This document shows positions 22,602-30,168 of a DNA stretch of 30,168 nt, in pieces. The DNA is taken from assembly GCA_002367815.1 (NCBI GenBank), contig DFDG01000066.1:48513-78680 (forward strand). Reading direction: 5' to 3'. The notes under the pieces are model-generated. The model had not been told where the DNA came from. It worked only from the letters and a program-made list of their open reading frames with translations, and did not search any database. The first letter of the stretch is position 1; every line of letters begins with the position of its first letter. The stretch is from Opitutaceae bacterium UBA3033. GTDB lineage: Bacteria; Verrucomicrobiota; Verrucomicrobiia; Opitutales; Opitutaceae. The position numbers and the translations under genes are program-made.

Positions 22602-24707
22602 CTACCAACCGATCTGCCATTCCACGCAAATCAAACGGGGACCTCCGATCGAGACGAGCCCGTCCGTCGTCTTGGCCGTCTCTACGATTTCAGCGAAAAT
22701 ATTCTCAACCCCGACCCGCAAGGTGCTTCGTCCTCCGCCCCATCCCGGCCGTGTCCACGTCGGCAGATCGTAGCTCAAAACCACGTCGAACTGCGCCGAG
22801 GTCCCCAAACGGATGGAATTCAAATCATCCTCAAATTGCCTCCCGCTGGCCCGGCCTTGGGCACTGACCGACCAAGCCGGCGCAGGACGCCAGACCAGGC
22901 CCGCGGCAGCCGTCCAGCGCGGTGTTTGCACCAGCCGCTGCGAGAAAAGTGGCCCGGTGAGGTTTTCCCAGTGAGCATCCATGAGCGTGAGATTCAGGGT
23001 GGTCACGAGGGCATCAGCCTTGTGCGCGGCCGAGAATTCAAAGCCACGCACCCGGGCCTGGCCGGCGTTCGAGCGCTGGCGCAAAACCCCACCAGTGGGA
23101 ACAGGATCAAAACCGGGCACGATCGCCGGTCCAACGGCCAAAGTGGTGTTCGCTATCAGGTCATGGAGGCGGTTGTCGTAACCGGTCAGCTTCAACTCCC
23201 AACTCGCCGAGGGACGCCAGGTCGCTCCCAATTCTGCGCCAGTCAATGTTTCGGGCTGCAGCGCGGCATTTGCCTCGGTGATATCGTTGCGCACCCGAAA
23301 TGGCCGATAGAGTTCATTCAACGTCGGCGCCCGGAAGCCCGTGTAAGTGGCGACCCGCAGCGCACAAGCCTCCGCCGGTTCATAGTTTAAACCAGCCCGC
23401 CAACTGACGCGGCGGTCCGACCGATCAGCATAATTCTCACTACGGGTCGAAGCGCCGGTGACCAGGTCGCGCTCGATGCGCCGACCCTCGTTTAGTTCCC
23501 ACATATCCAATCGACCACCCAAAGTGAGGCGCAGGGCCGCGTTGACCCGCAGCTGATCCTCAAGAAAAATTCCCGCCAGTTGTTGGGATCCACCAGCTTC
23601 GCGATTGCGGGTAAACCCTGCCCCAAGATCGCGAAATCGCTCGTGCGTGCCCCCCCTAACCGCACGGGCATCCGCTCCCACAATCAACGTATGCCGACCG
23701 CGAGCAACCCGCCCGAGACCGCTGAGTCCGGTCGCCCGGGTCGGCACCGCGTATTGGTCGAGCGCAACTGACTCGGCGGTCCGGGATAGGTTCACCGACG
23801 TAAACGTGCTTTCAAATGCACGCTGCTGATGCCAGCCCCGCAGTTCCCATGAAAGGTCTCCGGTCGATTGGCTAAACCACGCACTGAAATCCCGGGCGAG
23901 GGTTTGGTTGACGGCCAGCGGGGTGCCATTGCCGCGCTTCTCGCGGAAATAGCTGGCGCGCAGGCCCGCCTCGGTTTCACCCCAGCGCACACCGGACCGA
24001 ACCGCATAGCGCGCCGTGTCCGCGTAAGCCCGGGTGTCGATCGGTCCGCGCTGGTCCGCCCGCAACACCGGCAACCGAACGCCTTGGTCTATGGCCAGCC
24101 CCCCCGCCACGTATCCCGGGCCGACCGGAGTGCTCACCCGCAACGAGGCGCTCCGCCCGGCCAGCGAAGAGATCGCCGTGGAGAACGAGCTACCGGAATC
24201 GCCCGGACTGCTCAACAAATGAATTGTGCCGCCCAGCGCACCACTGCCCCAGGGGCCCGCGCCGCTACTGAGGGTGATCTCGACCCGGGCGATCGTCGCC
24301 GGATCGATCGCCGACCAGTTTATCCAGCCCCCAAAAGGGTCGTTCAATGGCACCCCATCCAACAACACCAACGCCCGACTGGCGCCACTGGGACCGAGGC
24401 CCCGGAATGTAACCCCTTGGGCGGTGGGATGTGCCGTGCGGCTGCTACTGCGGCGAAACAGTGAAAATCCCGGCACACTGCGCAGCACCTCATCCAGGGG
24501 TTGTCCCGGCTGCACCATCAGCTGCGTCGGCTCAATTGCCAACGTCGACCAAGGCGACTCCCCGGATGCAACCAGCTGGCGGGCGGTGACCGCGAACGCA
24601 GGCAGCACCGTCACTTGGCCCATGGCACTGACCGCGAGAAAAAGGCCGCATCCACCCCACCAAAGCACCTGTCGGAGGCAATGACAGGTTTGAAAGTGGG
24701 TAAGCAT
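22602..24707 (-). CDS. TonB-dependent outer-membrane receptor
   Basis: A complete 701-residue receptor with a signal peptide ending around AVSAMGQ. A TonB-box-like stretch VLPAFAVTARQ follows, then a plug domain (about residues 45-165) with LDEVLRSVPGFSLFRR, GVTFRGLGPSGASRALVLLDGVPLNDPFGGWINW and VEITLSSGAGPWGSGALGG. A 22-strand type barrel follows, ending LICVEWQIGW. FRxPTLNELYRPF is the usual TonB-receptor barrel motif. The size and plug are of the BtuB/FecA type, not the large SusC type. The ligand is unknown; no cobalamin riboswitch was seen upstream. It is followed by the broken sulfatase and the amidohydrolase on the same strand. A perfect TATAAT (24739-24734) lies 27 nt before the start. 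Confidence 0.93.
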   Translation of the reverse strand: MLTHFQTCHCLRQVLWWGGCGLFLAVSAMGQVTVLPAFAVTARQLVASGESPWSTLAIEPTQLMVQPGQPLDEVLRSVPGFSLFRRSSSRTAHPTAQGVTFRGLGPSGASRALVLLDGVPLNDPFGGWINWSAIDPATIARVEITLSSGAGPWGSGALGGTIHLLSSPGDSGSSFSTAISSLAGRSASLRVSTPVGPGYVAGGLAIDQGVRLPVLRADQRGPIDTRAYADTARYAVRSGVRWGETEAGLRASYFREKRGNGTPLAVNQTLARDFSAWFSQSTGDLSWELRGWHQQRAFESTFTSVNLSRTAESVALDQYAVPTRATGLSGLGRVARGRHTLIVGADARAVRGGTHERFRDLGAGFTRNREAGGSQQLAGIFLEDQLRVNAALRLTLGGRLDMWELNEGRRIERDLVTGASTRSENYADRSDRRVSWRAGLNYEPAEACALRVATYTGFRAPTLNELYRPFRVRNDITEANAALQPETLTGAELGATWRPSASWELKLTGYDNRLHDLIANTTLAVGPAIVPGFDPVPTGGVLRQRSNAGQARVRGFEFSAAHKADALVTTLNLTLMDAHWENLTGPLFSQRLVQTPRWTAAAGLVWRPAPAWSVSAQGRASGRQFEDDLNSIRLGTSAQFDVVLSYDLPTWTRPGWGGGRSTLRVGVENIFAEIVETAKTTDGLVSIGGPRLICVEWQIGW

Positions 24708-24733
24708 ACGGTGAAGCCGGAGGGCACCGGCTG

Positions 24734-24739
24734 ATTATA
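24734..24739 (-). promoter_or_regulatory. Candidate -10 box (TATAAT) for the TonB receptor gene
   Basis: A perfect TATAAT on the minus strand, 26 nt before ATG 24707. No clear -35 element at 16-18 nt spacing; an upstream TTGACA is 29 nt away and thus too far. The short leader left would hold no riboswitch. Confidence 0.42.
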
Positions 24740-24913
24740 AGGGACAAACGGAGTTCACTCGCCGGAATTGTCAAACCAGCTTGGGGAACCGCCCTTCAAC
24801 GATGCTTTTTCACCTTATCAGTGGGCATCGTGATTGACCACTCCCAGTCGGTAGGCGTCGACATGATGCCAGGGCAGGTCAAACCTCGTCAGCCTCAGTC
24901 AACCATTCTCACC

Positions 24914-27900
24914 ATGACCACTGACATTGCATCTGCTCCGCCTCACTTTGCCTTGCAAGATCTCGCGCAAAAGCTCACCGGAGAACTGCATTTTGATGCG
25001 GCGATGCGCACGCTTTATGCGACCGATGCCTCGGAATATCAGGAGTTACCCGTCGCAGTCGCCCTGCCAGCAACTGAGTTTGACGTGAGTGAACTCATCC
25101 GCTTCGCCCGCAAACATCAAACCGGTCTGATCCCCCGTGGTGCGGGCACATCCCTCGCCGGTCAAGTGGTCGGCCATGGCATCGTGGTTGATCTGGGACG
25201 CCATCTGAATCGCATTCTTGCCTTTGATTCCGCTACTCGCCGCGTGCGGGTGCAAACCGGTGTCGTGCGCAATGAACTCAATCTCTTTCTCAAACCCCAA
25301 GGGTATTTGTTTGGCCCGGAAACTTCCACCGCCAATCGCGCGATGATGGGCGGCATGGTCGGCAATAATTCCTGTGGATCCAACTCCATTGTCTACGGCA
25401 GCACACGCGATCACCTCATCAGCATGCGGGGCTTTTTAAGTGACGGATCAGAAGCAACTTTCGGACCACTCACCCGTAACGAGTTCGCCCAAAAATGTGA
25501 CGCATCTGATTCCATCGAAACCCGTATCTACTGCCTCGTGCGCGATATGCTGGGTGACGAAAAAAACCGCACCCTCATCCGCGACAATTTCCCTAAGTCC
25601 AGTGTCACCCGCCGCAACACCGGCTATGCGCTCGATCAATTGCTCGACTGCGGTGTCTTTGATCCCGAGTCCGAAAAACCCTTCAACCTGTGCCGCCTGC
25701 TCGCCGGTTCCGAGGGCACGCTCTTTTTGGGCGTGGAGTTTGAATTCAACTGCGAACCGCTGCCGCCGCCGGGCACGCTCCTGTGTGCGCACTTCGACAG
25801 CGTGCAGGATTCTCTCAAGGCCACGCTCATCGCGATGAGTCACCGGCCATTTGGCTGCGAACTCATCGATCGCCATATACTCGAATGTACCAAGGCCAAT
25901 CTCGAACAGGCCAAGAACCGGTTTTTCGTCGAAGGCGATCCAGGCGCCGTGCTCGTGATCGAAATTCGGCATGACGACAAAGCGCATGTGGCATCGGAAA
26001 TGGCTGCGATTGAAGCAGAGTGTCGCGCCGCGGGTCTCGGTTATGCGTTTCCCGTGCTGCACGGTTCAGATTGCGACAAGGTATGGGAACTACGACGCGC
26101 CGGCCAGGGCCTTGTCAACAATGTGCCCGGCCCGGCCAAACCACGCGAGATCGTCGAGGACACTGCCGTGGCGGTCGAAGATCTACCCGCTTACATCGAG
26201 GAGTTCGACGCCATCATGCGCGACAAATATGGCATCGGTTGCATCTACTATGCCCATGCCGGTGCGGGTGAATTGCACACTCGCCCGCTCTTCAACCTGA
26301 AAACCCCCGAAGGGTTGAAGATGTTTCGCGACGTCGCCACCGACATCGCCGCCCTGGTCAAAAAATACCGCGGCTCTCTTTCCGGTGAACACGGTGACGG
26401 TCGCCTGCGAGGTGAGTTCATCAGCTACATGGTCGGTGACGAATGTTATGCCATGATGCGACGAGTGAAGGAAACTTTCGATCCCCACGGCATTTTCAAT
26501 CCCAACAAGATCATCGATACGCCACCGATGGACACTTCGTTGCGGCACCGGCCCGGTCATGCCGATCCGCAACACGAAACCTTGTTCGATTTCACCGCCA
26601 GCGATGGGGTATTGGCGGCCACCGAAAAATGCACCGGTGTCGGCGAATGCCGCAAATCCCACCTCATGGGCGGGACCATGTGCCCGAGTTACATGGCCAC
26701 GCGGAATGAAAAAGACACCACGCGGGCAAGGGCCAATATCTTACGTGACGTCCTCTCGAAACCCCACGCCGAAGGAAATCCATGGGACAGTGAAGAAGTC
26801 GCCGCCGTCATGGACCTCTGCCTCTCGTGCAAGGGATGCAAATCAGAGTGTCCTTCCAACGTGGATGTCGCCCGCCTCAAGGCCGAATGGCAGCAGCATT
26901 ACTACGATGCCAACGGGGTGCCCTTCCGCTCCCGGCTGATCGCGAGCTTTTCGCGCAGCATGAAATTGGCGTCTCTGACTCCGAGCTTCTATAACTGGAT
27001 CATCAAATCACCGGGCCTATCGTCGTTGATCAAACGTTTATCCGGTTTTGCGCAGGAGAGGAGTTTACCACCATTAGGGAAAACAACCCTCGCAGCATGG
27101 CACGACCGTCACGCCAACCCGTCGACGCTCAGCTATCCCAACGGGCGGGTCCATCTATTCTGCGACGAGTTCACCAACTACAACGACGCCAGCGTGGGCA
27201 TCAAAGCCATCGATTTGCTCAACCGTCTCGGCTATGAGGTCATCATCCCAAAACATGTCGACAGCGGTCGGGCCCATTTCTCCAAGGGTCTGGTGCGCGA
27301 AGCACGTAAATTTGCGATTCGCAACGTGGAATTGCTCAAGGATATCGTGACCGCAGAAAAACCGCTGATTGGCATCGAACCTTCCGCGCTCCTTGGTTTC
27401 CGCGATGAATATCCCGACCTCGTGCCAGCCGAGCTTAAATCCGCAGCGACAGCTCTCGCCAAGAATGCGCTACTCATCGACGAATTCATCGCCCGTGAAG
27501 CTGATGCCGGTCGTATTGTCAGTCACTCGTTCAATCAATCCGAGCAAGCCATCAAACTCCATGGCCACTGCCATCAGAAAGCACTTTCCTCACTCACCCC
27601 GACCGTGAAAATGCTGGAAATTCCAACCGGCTATAAAGTGCAAGTGATCCCCTCCGGCTGTTGCGGTATGGCGGGGTCATTCGGTTACGAAAAAGAACAC
27701 TACGAGGTTTCCCAGCAAATTGGTGAACTCGTGTTGCTACCCGCCGTGCGTAGCGCCGCGGCCGAGGTATTTATCGCCGCACCCGGGACCAGCTGTCGGC
27801 ATCAGATCAAGGATGCCACGGGGCGTATCGCGATGCACCCGGTGGAAATTCTTCACGCGGCCTTGAAGTCGGCCCACATGCCTGGGCGTCGTAAATTACG

Positions 27901-27916
27901 GCGAATCTATCAGTGA
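24914..27916 (+). CDS. FAD-linked, Fe-S D-2-hydroxyacid dehydrogenase (YdiJ-like, GlcD/GlpC fusion)
   Basis: A 1000-residue fusion in the order of E. coli YdiJ (1018 residues). The N-terminal PCMH-type FAD-binding domain (about 10-270) has GLIPRGAGTSLAGQVVG and GMVGNNSCGSNSIVYG. A FAD-linked oxidase C-terminal domain (about 280-540) contains HAGAGELHTRP and SGEHGDGRLRGEF. A 4Fe-4S module follows with CTGVGEC (Cys573, Cys579) and MCPSY (Cys590), and CLSCKGCKSECPSN (Cys636, 639, 642, 646). The C-terminal cysteine-rich part contains HGHCHQKA and SGCCGMAGSFGYEKE (Cys916-917). Substrates of this family are D-lactate or D-2-hydroxyglutarate; which one is not decided. ATG 24914 was chosen over the 31-residue upstream extension to 24821. 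Its 3' end overlaps that of the convergent beta-helix gene by 21 nt. Confidence 0.92.
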   Translation: MTTDIASAPPHFALQDLAQKLTGELHFDAAMRTLYATDASEYQELPVAVALPATEFDVSELIRFARKHQTGLIPRGAGTSLAGQVVGHGIVVDLGRHLNRILAFDSATRRVRVQTGVVRNELNLFLKPQGYLFGPETSTANRAMMGGMVGNNSCGSNSIVYGSTRDHLISMRGFLSDGSEATFGPLTRNEFAQKCDASDSIETRIYCLVRDMLGDEKNRTLIRDNFPKSSVTRRNTGYALDQLLDCGVFDPESEKPFNLCRLLAGSEGTLFLGVEFEFNCEPLPPPGTLLCAHFDSVQDSLKATLIAMSHRPFGCELIDRHILECTKANLEQAKNRFFVEGDPGAVLVIEIRHDDKAHVASEMAAIEAECRAAGLGYAFPVLHGSDCDKVWELRRAGQGLVNNVPGPAKPREIVEDTAVAVEDLPAYIEEFDAIMRDKYGIGCIYYAHAGAGELHTRPLFNLKTPEGLKMFRDVATDIAALVKKYRGSLSGEHGDGRLRGEFISYMVGDECYAMMRRVKETFDPHGIFNPNKIIDTPPMDTSLRHRPGHADPQHETLFDFTASDGVLAATEKCTGVGECRKSHLMGGTMCPSYMATRNEKDTTRARANILRDVLSKPHAEGNPWDSEEVAAVMDLCLSCKGCKSECPSNVDVARLKAEWQQHYYDANGVPFRSRLIASFSRSMKLASLTPSFYNWIIKSPGLSSLIKRLSGFAQERSLPPLGKTTLAAWHDRHANPSTLSYPNGRVHLFCDEFTNYNDASVGIKAIDLLNRLGYEVIIPKHVDSGRAHFSKGLVREARKFAIRNVELLKDIVTAEKPLIGIEPSALLGFRDEYPDLVPAELKSAATALAKNALLIDEFIAREADAGRIVSHSFNQSEQAIKLHGHCHQKALSSLTPTVKMLEIPTGYKVQVIPSGCCGMAGSFGYEKEHYEVSQQIGELVLLPAVRSAAAEVFIAAPGTSCRHQIKDATGRIAMHPVEILHAALKSAHMPGRRKLRRIYQ

Positions 27917-29041
27917 TCCAACCGGCGGGGCCGGGGCGAATACGGCCACCGATGACTCGCGATCACGCGCCCGGGTTTCAATTACCTCGTAGATCATACT
28001 CGGGTTATCCGCCATGCTGAAAGCCCGTCGACCGATGCCAAAATCGCGCGTGATGGTGCAAAGATAAACCAGATTGCCCGGACCGGGAGGCACCTCGCGG
28101 GCATTGACATTACCCGGTGAAAGCGGTGTTCGATCCAACCAGTTCGCCAACGCAATTTCAGTGTTTTCAATCAAGTTGTCCATGGTCCCCTGCCCATGCA
28201 CCCGCACATCAATTTCAAAGCTCGAAGCTGAAATCACATTATATCGGCAGTCCGGACCGTCGCTACTACTCATGAGCACAAAGCTGTTAATTTCACCCAT
28301 CTTTACTTTTTCGAACCGGGTGTAGGTGCTGCGACTCAGAATGCATATGCCTGAACCTTCACCGCGATTGTATGCTCCCTCAAATATCACTTCCTCAACC
28401 AGGATATTCTGGCTGTTCGCAATGACCAAGGGACAGGTTCCCGAGTTCTGGATCAGACATTTCGTGATCCAGCAATTTCGGGCCGCATCGATACAAAGCG
28501 ACACCACATGCAGATCCTTTTGATCTCCGGGATCGTCCTTGAATGCAGCCGAGCCCAAACTAAGTTTCATCGGGGGCGGCAGGGTAGGATCAAAGACTAT
28601 GGTCAACTCCTCCAATCCGCTCTCTTCCAACGCATCGAATCGAATGCCTGACGTCCATAGCGAGGAATCCTCCGCGATCGGAATATCGGGCCGTAAACTT
28701 CGCATTTGAATTACGAGGCGGGTCCTCACCCGATCGCGACCTCGCAACACCATATGGGATCGAAGTCTCAAAGCGGCCGTCAGCAGATAGTCGCCGGGAG
28801 TTAAAAAAATCACCCCTCCAGAAACCGGGGCCGCATCGATGGCAGTTTGCACATCGTCTCCCGGTTGCAAATTCGCGATAACAGGCAGGTTTTTCATCAG
28901 ATCTGCCGGAACCCCGGCCTTGCCCCATTCTGCAGCGGGCCACGTGGCTGGTTCACCCTTATCCTTGGCCGTGGAAACATCACCGCAAACCAGCAAAAGG
29001 AGAAAAACAAGCAGGCGTGACAGTGATCGGAAGTGACTCAT
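27896..29041 (-). CDS. Secreted protein with a parallel beta-helix (pectate-lyase-like) fold
   Basis: A 381-residue protein with a signal peptide (LLVFLLLLVCGDVSTA, cleavage about residue 24). The mature N-terminus contains LQPGDDVQTAIDAAPVSGGVIFLTPGDYLLTAALRLRSHMVLRGR. This is the usual start of a right-handed beta-helix protein, where a solute-like ligand or polysaccharide binds along the coils. Later NCWITKCLIQNSG, NSQNILVEEVIFEGA and NLIENTEI are the repeated short strands. No catalytic motif of a known polysaccharide lyase is evident, so it may be a lyase, hydrolase, epimerase or binding protein. ATG 29041 was chosen over the open frame to 29185 because it begins the signal peptide. It is divergent from the MBL gene. 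Confidence 0.78.
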   Translation of the reverse strand: MSHFRSLSRLLVFLLLLVCGDVSTAKDKGEPATWPAAEWGKAGVPADLMKNLPVIANLQPGDDVQTAIDAAPVSGGVIFLTPGDYLLTAALRLRSHMVLRGRDRVRTRLVIQMRSLRPDIPIAEDSSLWTSGIRFDALEESGLEELTIVFDPTLPPPMKLSLGSAAFKDDPGDQKDLHVVSLCIDAARNCWITKCLIQNSGTCPLVIANSQNILVEEVIFEGAYNRGEGSGICILSRSTYTRFEKVKMGEINSFVLMSSSDGPDCRYNVISASSFEIDVRVHGQGTMDNLIENTEIALANWLDRTPLSPGNVNAREVPPGPGNLVYLCTITRDFGIGRRAFSMADNPSMIYEVIETRARDRESSVAVFAPAPPVGSLIDSP

Positions 29042-29191
29042 CTTTGCAACAAATTGAACCAATACTAACTGAGATGATTCAACAAGCAATTGCCCCAATA
29101 GCAGCGCGGTTGAAAACACGCGTGGCATAATATATTCCCAGGCCACCGCACAGAGTTCAGAGGAGACCGACCAATCTTTACGCATAAAACA

Positions 29192-29197
29192 TTGACA
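29192..29197 (+). promoter_or_regulatory. Weak candidate -35 box (TTGACA) before the MBL gene
   Basis: A perfect TTGACA stands 76 bases upstream of ATG 29273, but no good -10 box occurs at 16-18 nt spacing, so this is only suggestive. Confidence 0.25.
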
Positions 29198-29217
29198 GTC
29201 GTTAGCATGGTTTAAGC

Positions 29218-29233
29218 GTAACCCAACGGTTAC
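29218..29233. promoter_or_regulatory. Perfect GTAACC-CAAC-GGTTAC inverted repeat, possible operator
   Basis: Two 6-bp arms GTAACC and GGTTAC around CAAC, 39 nt before ATG 29273 in the 231-nt gap shared with the divergent beta-helix gene. It could bind a dimeric repressor acting on either gene; no regulator gene is nearby. Confidence 0.4.
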
Positions 29234-29272
29234 CTTTCTAAGGGCCAGATATCATCGCCCTAACATAAATTC

Positions 29273-30109
29273 ATGAATCCACTGTCAGAAATTTCTGTAT
29301 TGGTCGCTGGCAGCGGCGCCGTCCGGGCCCACCCGACGCGAGGGGGTCCCTGCTACGTAGTGACCATCGATGGAAAGAATCTGTTGTTCGACTGTGGTCG
29401 ATGCGCCGTGCATAATATTTCGCGCTTCAGTATTCCGGTGGAAACGGTCTCCGCGGTTTACATCACGCATCTGCATTTCGATCACATCTGCGATCTACCC
29501 TTGTTGCTGCTTCTCTCATGGAACAACGGTCGCACGGAGCGAATGCCCGTTTATGGTCCCAAGGGAATTGCTGGATTTCTGGAAAACGGTCTGCGCCTCG
29601 CCTACACCAACGATATCAAGAGCCGACAAGGGCACGGCAAAAATACGGATTATTTGGGATGGGACACGACCGAACTCACCCAGGAAGGGGTCGTGGTTGA
29701 GACCGAATCCTACACTATCGATACGCTCGTCACCAAGCATGGCGGATTGCTGAATTTCAATTACCGCATTCGCATCGCCGACAAGATTGTCGTCATCATG
29801 AGCGACTCGGAGCCCGATCCACGCATCGTCGATTTCTGCCGTGGGGCCAATATCGTTTTGATTGAGTGTTCCGGCACCAAGGAGTTTTTCGACACCGTGC
29901 CTTGGGGCAGCTGGCACACCACCCCGGAGCAAGTCGGCCAATTGATGCGAGACGCGGGCGCCAAGAAAGTGGTGCTCAAGCACCTCGTCATCGAAAGCTT
30001 CAGGGATAACGACCCCAAGGTATCAGAGTCCATGGCTGATACCATTCGCACGGTTTACCCCGATGGGGAAATCTTCGTCGGAGAAGATGGCATGAAATTT
30101 GATATCTGA
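29273..30109 (+). CDS. Metallo-beta-lactamase-fold hydrolase (RNase Z/arylsulfatase-like group)
   Basis: A 278-residue cytoplasmic hydrolase without signal peptide. The zinc-binding core is THLHFDHICDLPLL (HxHxDH). Further metal-site candidates are TKHGG and the aspartate of VIMSDSEPD. The GAKKVVLKHL segment with a histidine near the C-terminus follows the pattern of RNase Z and related enzymes. The early strand SEISVLVAGSGAVRAHPTRGG is the usual start of this group (GxGxxxP). The substrate cannot be inferred; RNase Z, phosphodiesterase and lactonase-type activities occur in this fold. It starts at ATG 29273 without Shine-Dalgarno and is divergent from the beta-helix gene. Confidence 0.87.
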   Translation: MNPLSEISVLVAGSGAVRAHPTRGGPCYVVTIDGKNLLFDCGRCAVHNISRFSIPVETVSAVYITHLHFDHICDLPLLLLLSWNNGRTERMPVYGPKGIAGFLENGLRLAYTNDIKSRQGHGKNTDYLGWDTTELTQEGVVVETESYTIDTLVTKHGGLLNFNYRIRIADKIVVIMSDSEPDPRIVDFCRGANIVLIECSGTKEFFDTVPWGSWHTTPEQVGQLMRDAGAKKVVLKHLVIESFRDNDPKVSESMADTIRTVYPDGEIFVGEDGMKFDI

Positions 30110-30168
30110 TCCGTCATTCATGTCCGACACTTGACGGGATACGCCTTTTCGAGCCACTCGGAGAGTTA

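Noticed and set aside
24708..24913. Cobalamin riboswitch upstream of the TonB receptor
   Set aside because: A GCCCACTG-like string occurs on the minus strand, but the other conserved riboswitch boxes (GGGAA, CCGCAACTG and so on) are missing or misplaced.
1..30168. Search for tRNA/rRNA genes, CRISPR arrays, transposases, integrases, toxin-antitoxin or defence genes
   Set aside because: No cloverleaf-like sequence, regularly spaced repeat or signature protein was found by reading.

Overview
The window looks like chromosomal DNA of a Gram-negative heterotroph. I infer Verrucomicrobiota, probably Opitutales/Opitutae. The basis is the mix of a PPi-type phosphofructokinase, LptF/G and TonB envelope genes, a sulfatase and amidohydrolase, a CstA transporter, moderately high GC, and almost no Shine-Dalgarno sequences before the start codons. 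No rRNA or ITS is present, so this placement is inference. I see no tRNA, rRNA, CRISPR array, integrase, transposase or phage gene. No stretch longer than 300 bases lacks a gene.

Layout. Positions 1-1811 (+) hold the 3' end of an amino-acid/polyamine/GABA-type permease, overlapped by the start codon of a succinate-semialdehyde dehydrogenase. Positions 5128-1838 (-) form a tight four-gene cluster: fdhD, a secreted TPR protein, an M50 zinc metalloprotease and prmB. Positions 5237-7888 (+) carry a HAD hydrolase, an SRAP (HMCES/YedK) protein and an LptF/LptG-family permease, followed by two strong hairpins. Positions 8077-12485 are envelope-related: a PAP2 phosphatase (-), a secreted small protein interrupted by in-frame TAG codons (+), and an LtaS-like membrane sulfatase (-) whose 3' end overlaps an outer-membrane beta-barrel gene. 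Positions 12625-15620 (+) hold holA, ppnP and purB, closed by a hairpin terminator. Positions 15762-17021 (+) hold the PPi-phosphofructokinase, with a UUCG-loop terminator shared with the convergent phyH gene. Positions 19695-17074 (-) hold cstA and phyH.

Positions 19890-24707 look like a decaying catabolic island. They contain a 5' stub of a Gfo/Idh/MocA oxidoreductase, an intact fuconolactonase-like amidohydrolase, a sulfatase with a frameshift and an in-frame amber codon, and an intact TonB-dependent receptor. The last three lie on the minus strand in the order TonB receptor, sulfatase, amidohydrolase, as expected for a uptake/desulfation/lactone-hydrolysis set that has lost its sulfatase. 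Positions 24914-30109 hold a 1000-residue FAD/Fe-S D-2-hydroxyacid dehydrogenase, a convergent secreted beta-helix protein and a divergent metallo-beta-lactamase-fold hydrolase.

Most genes are housekeeping or ordinary accessory genes. I found no convincing new multi-gene system. The observations most worth checking are the three in-frame TAG codons in two otherwise collinear genes, the eroded sulfatase/oxidoreductase locus, the overlapping LtaS-like/beta-barrel gene pair, and the near-absence of Shine-Dalgarno sequences.
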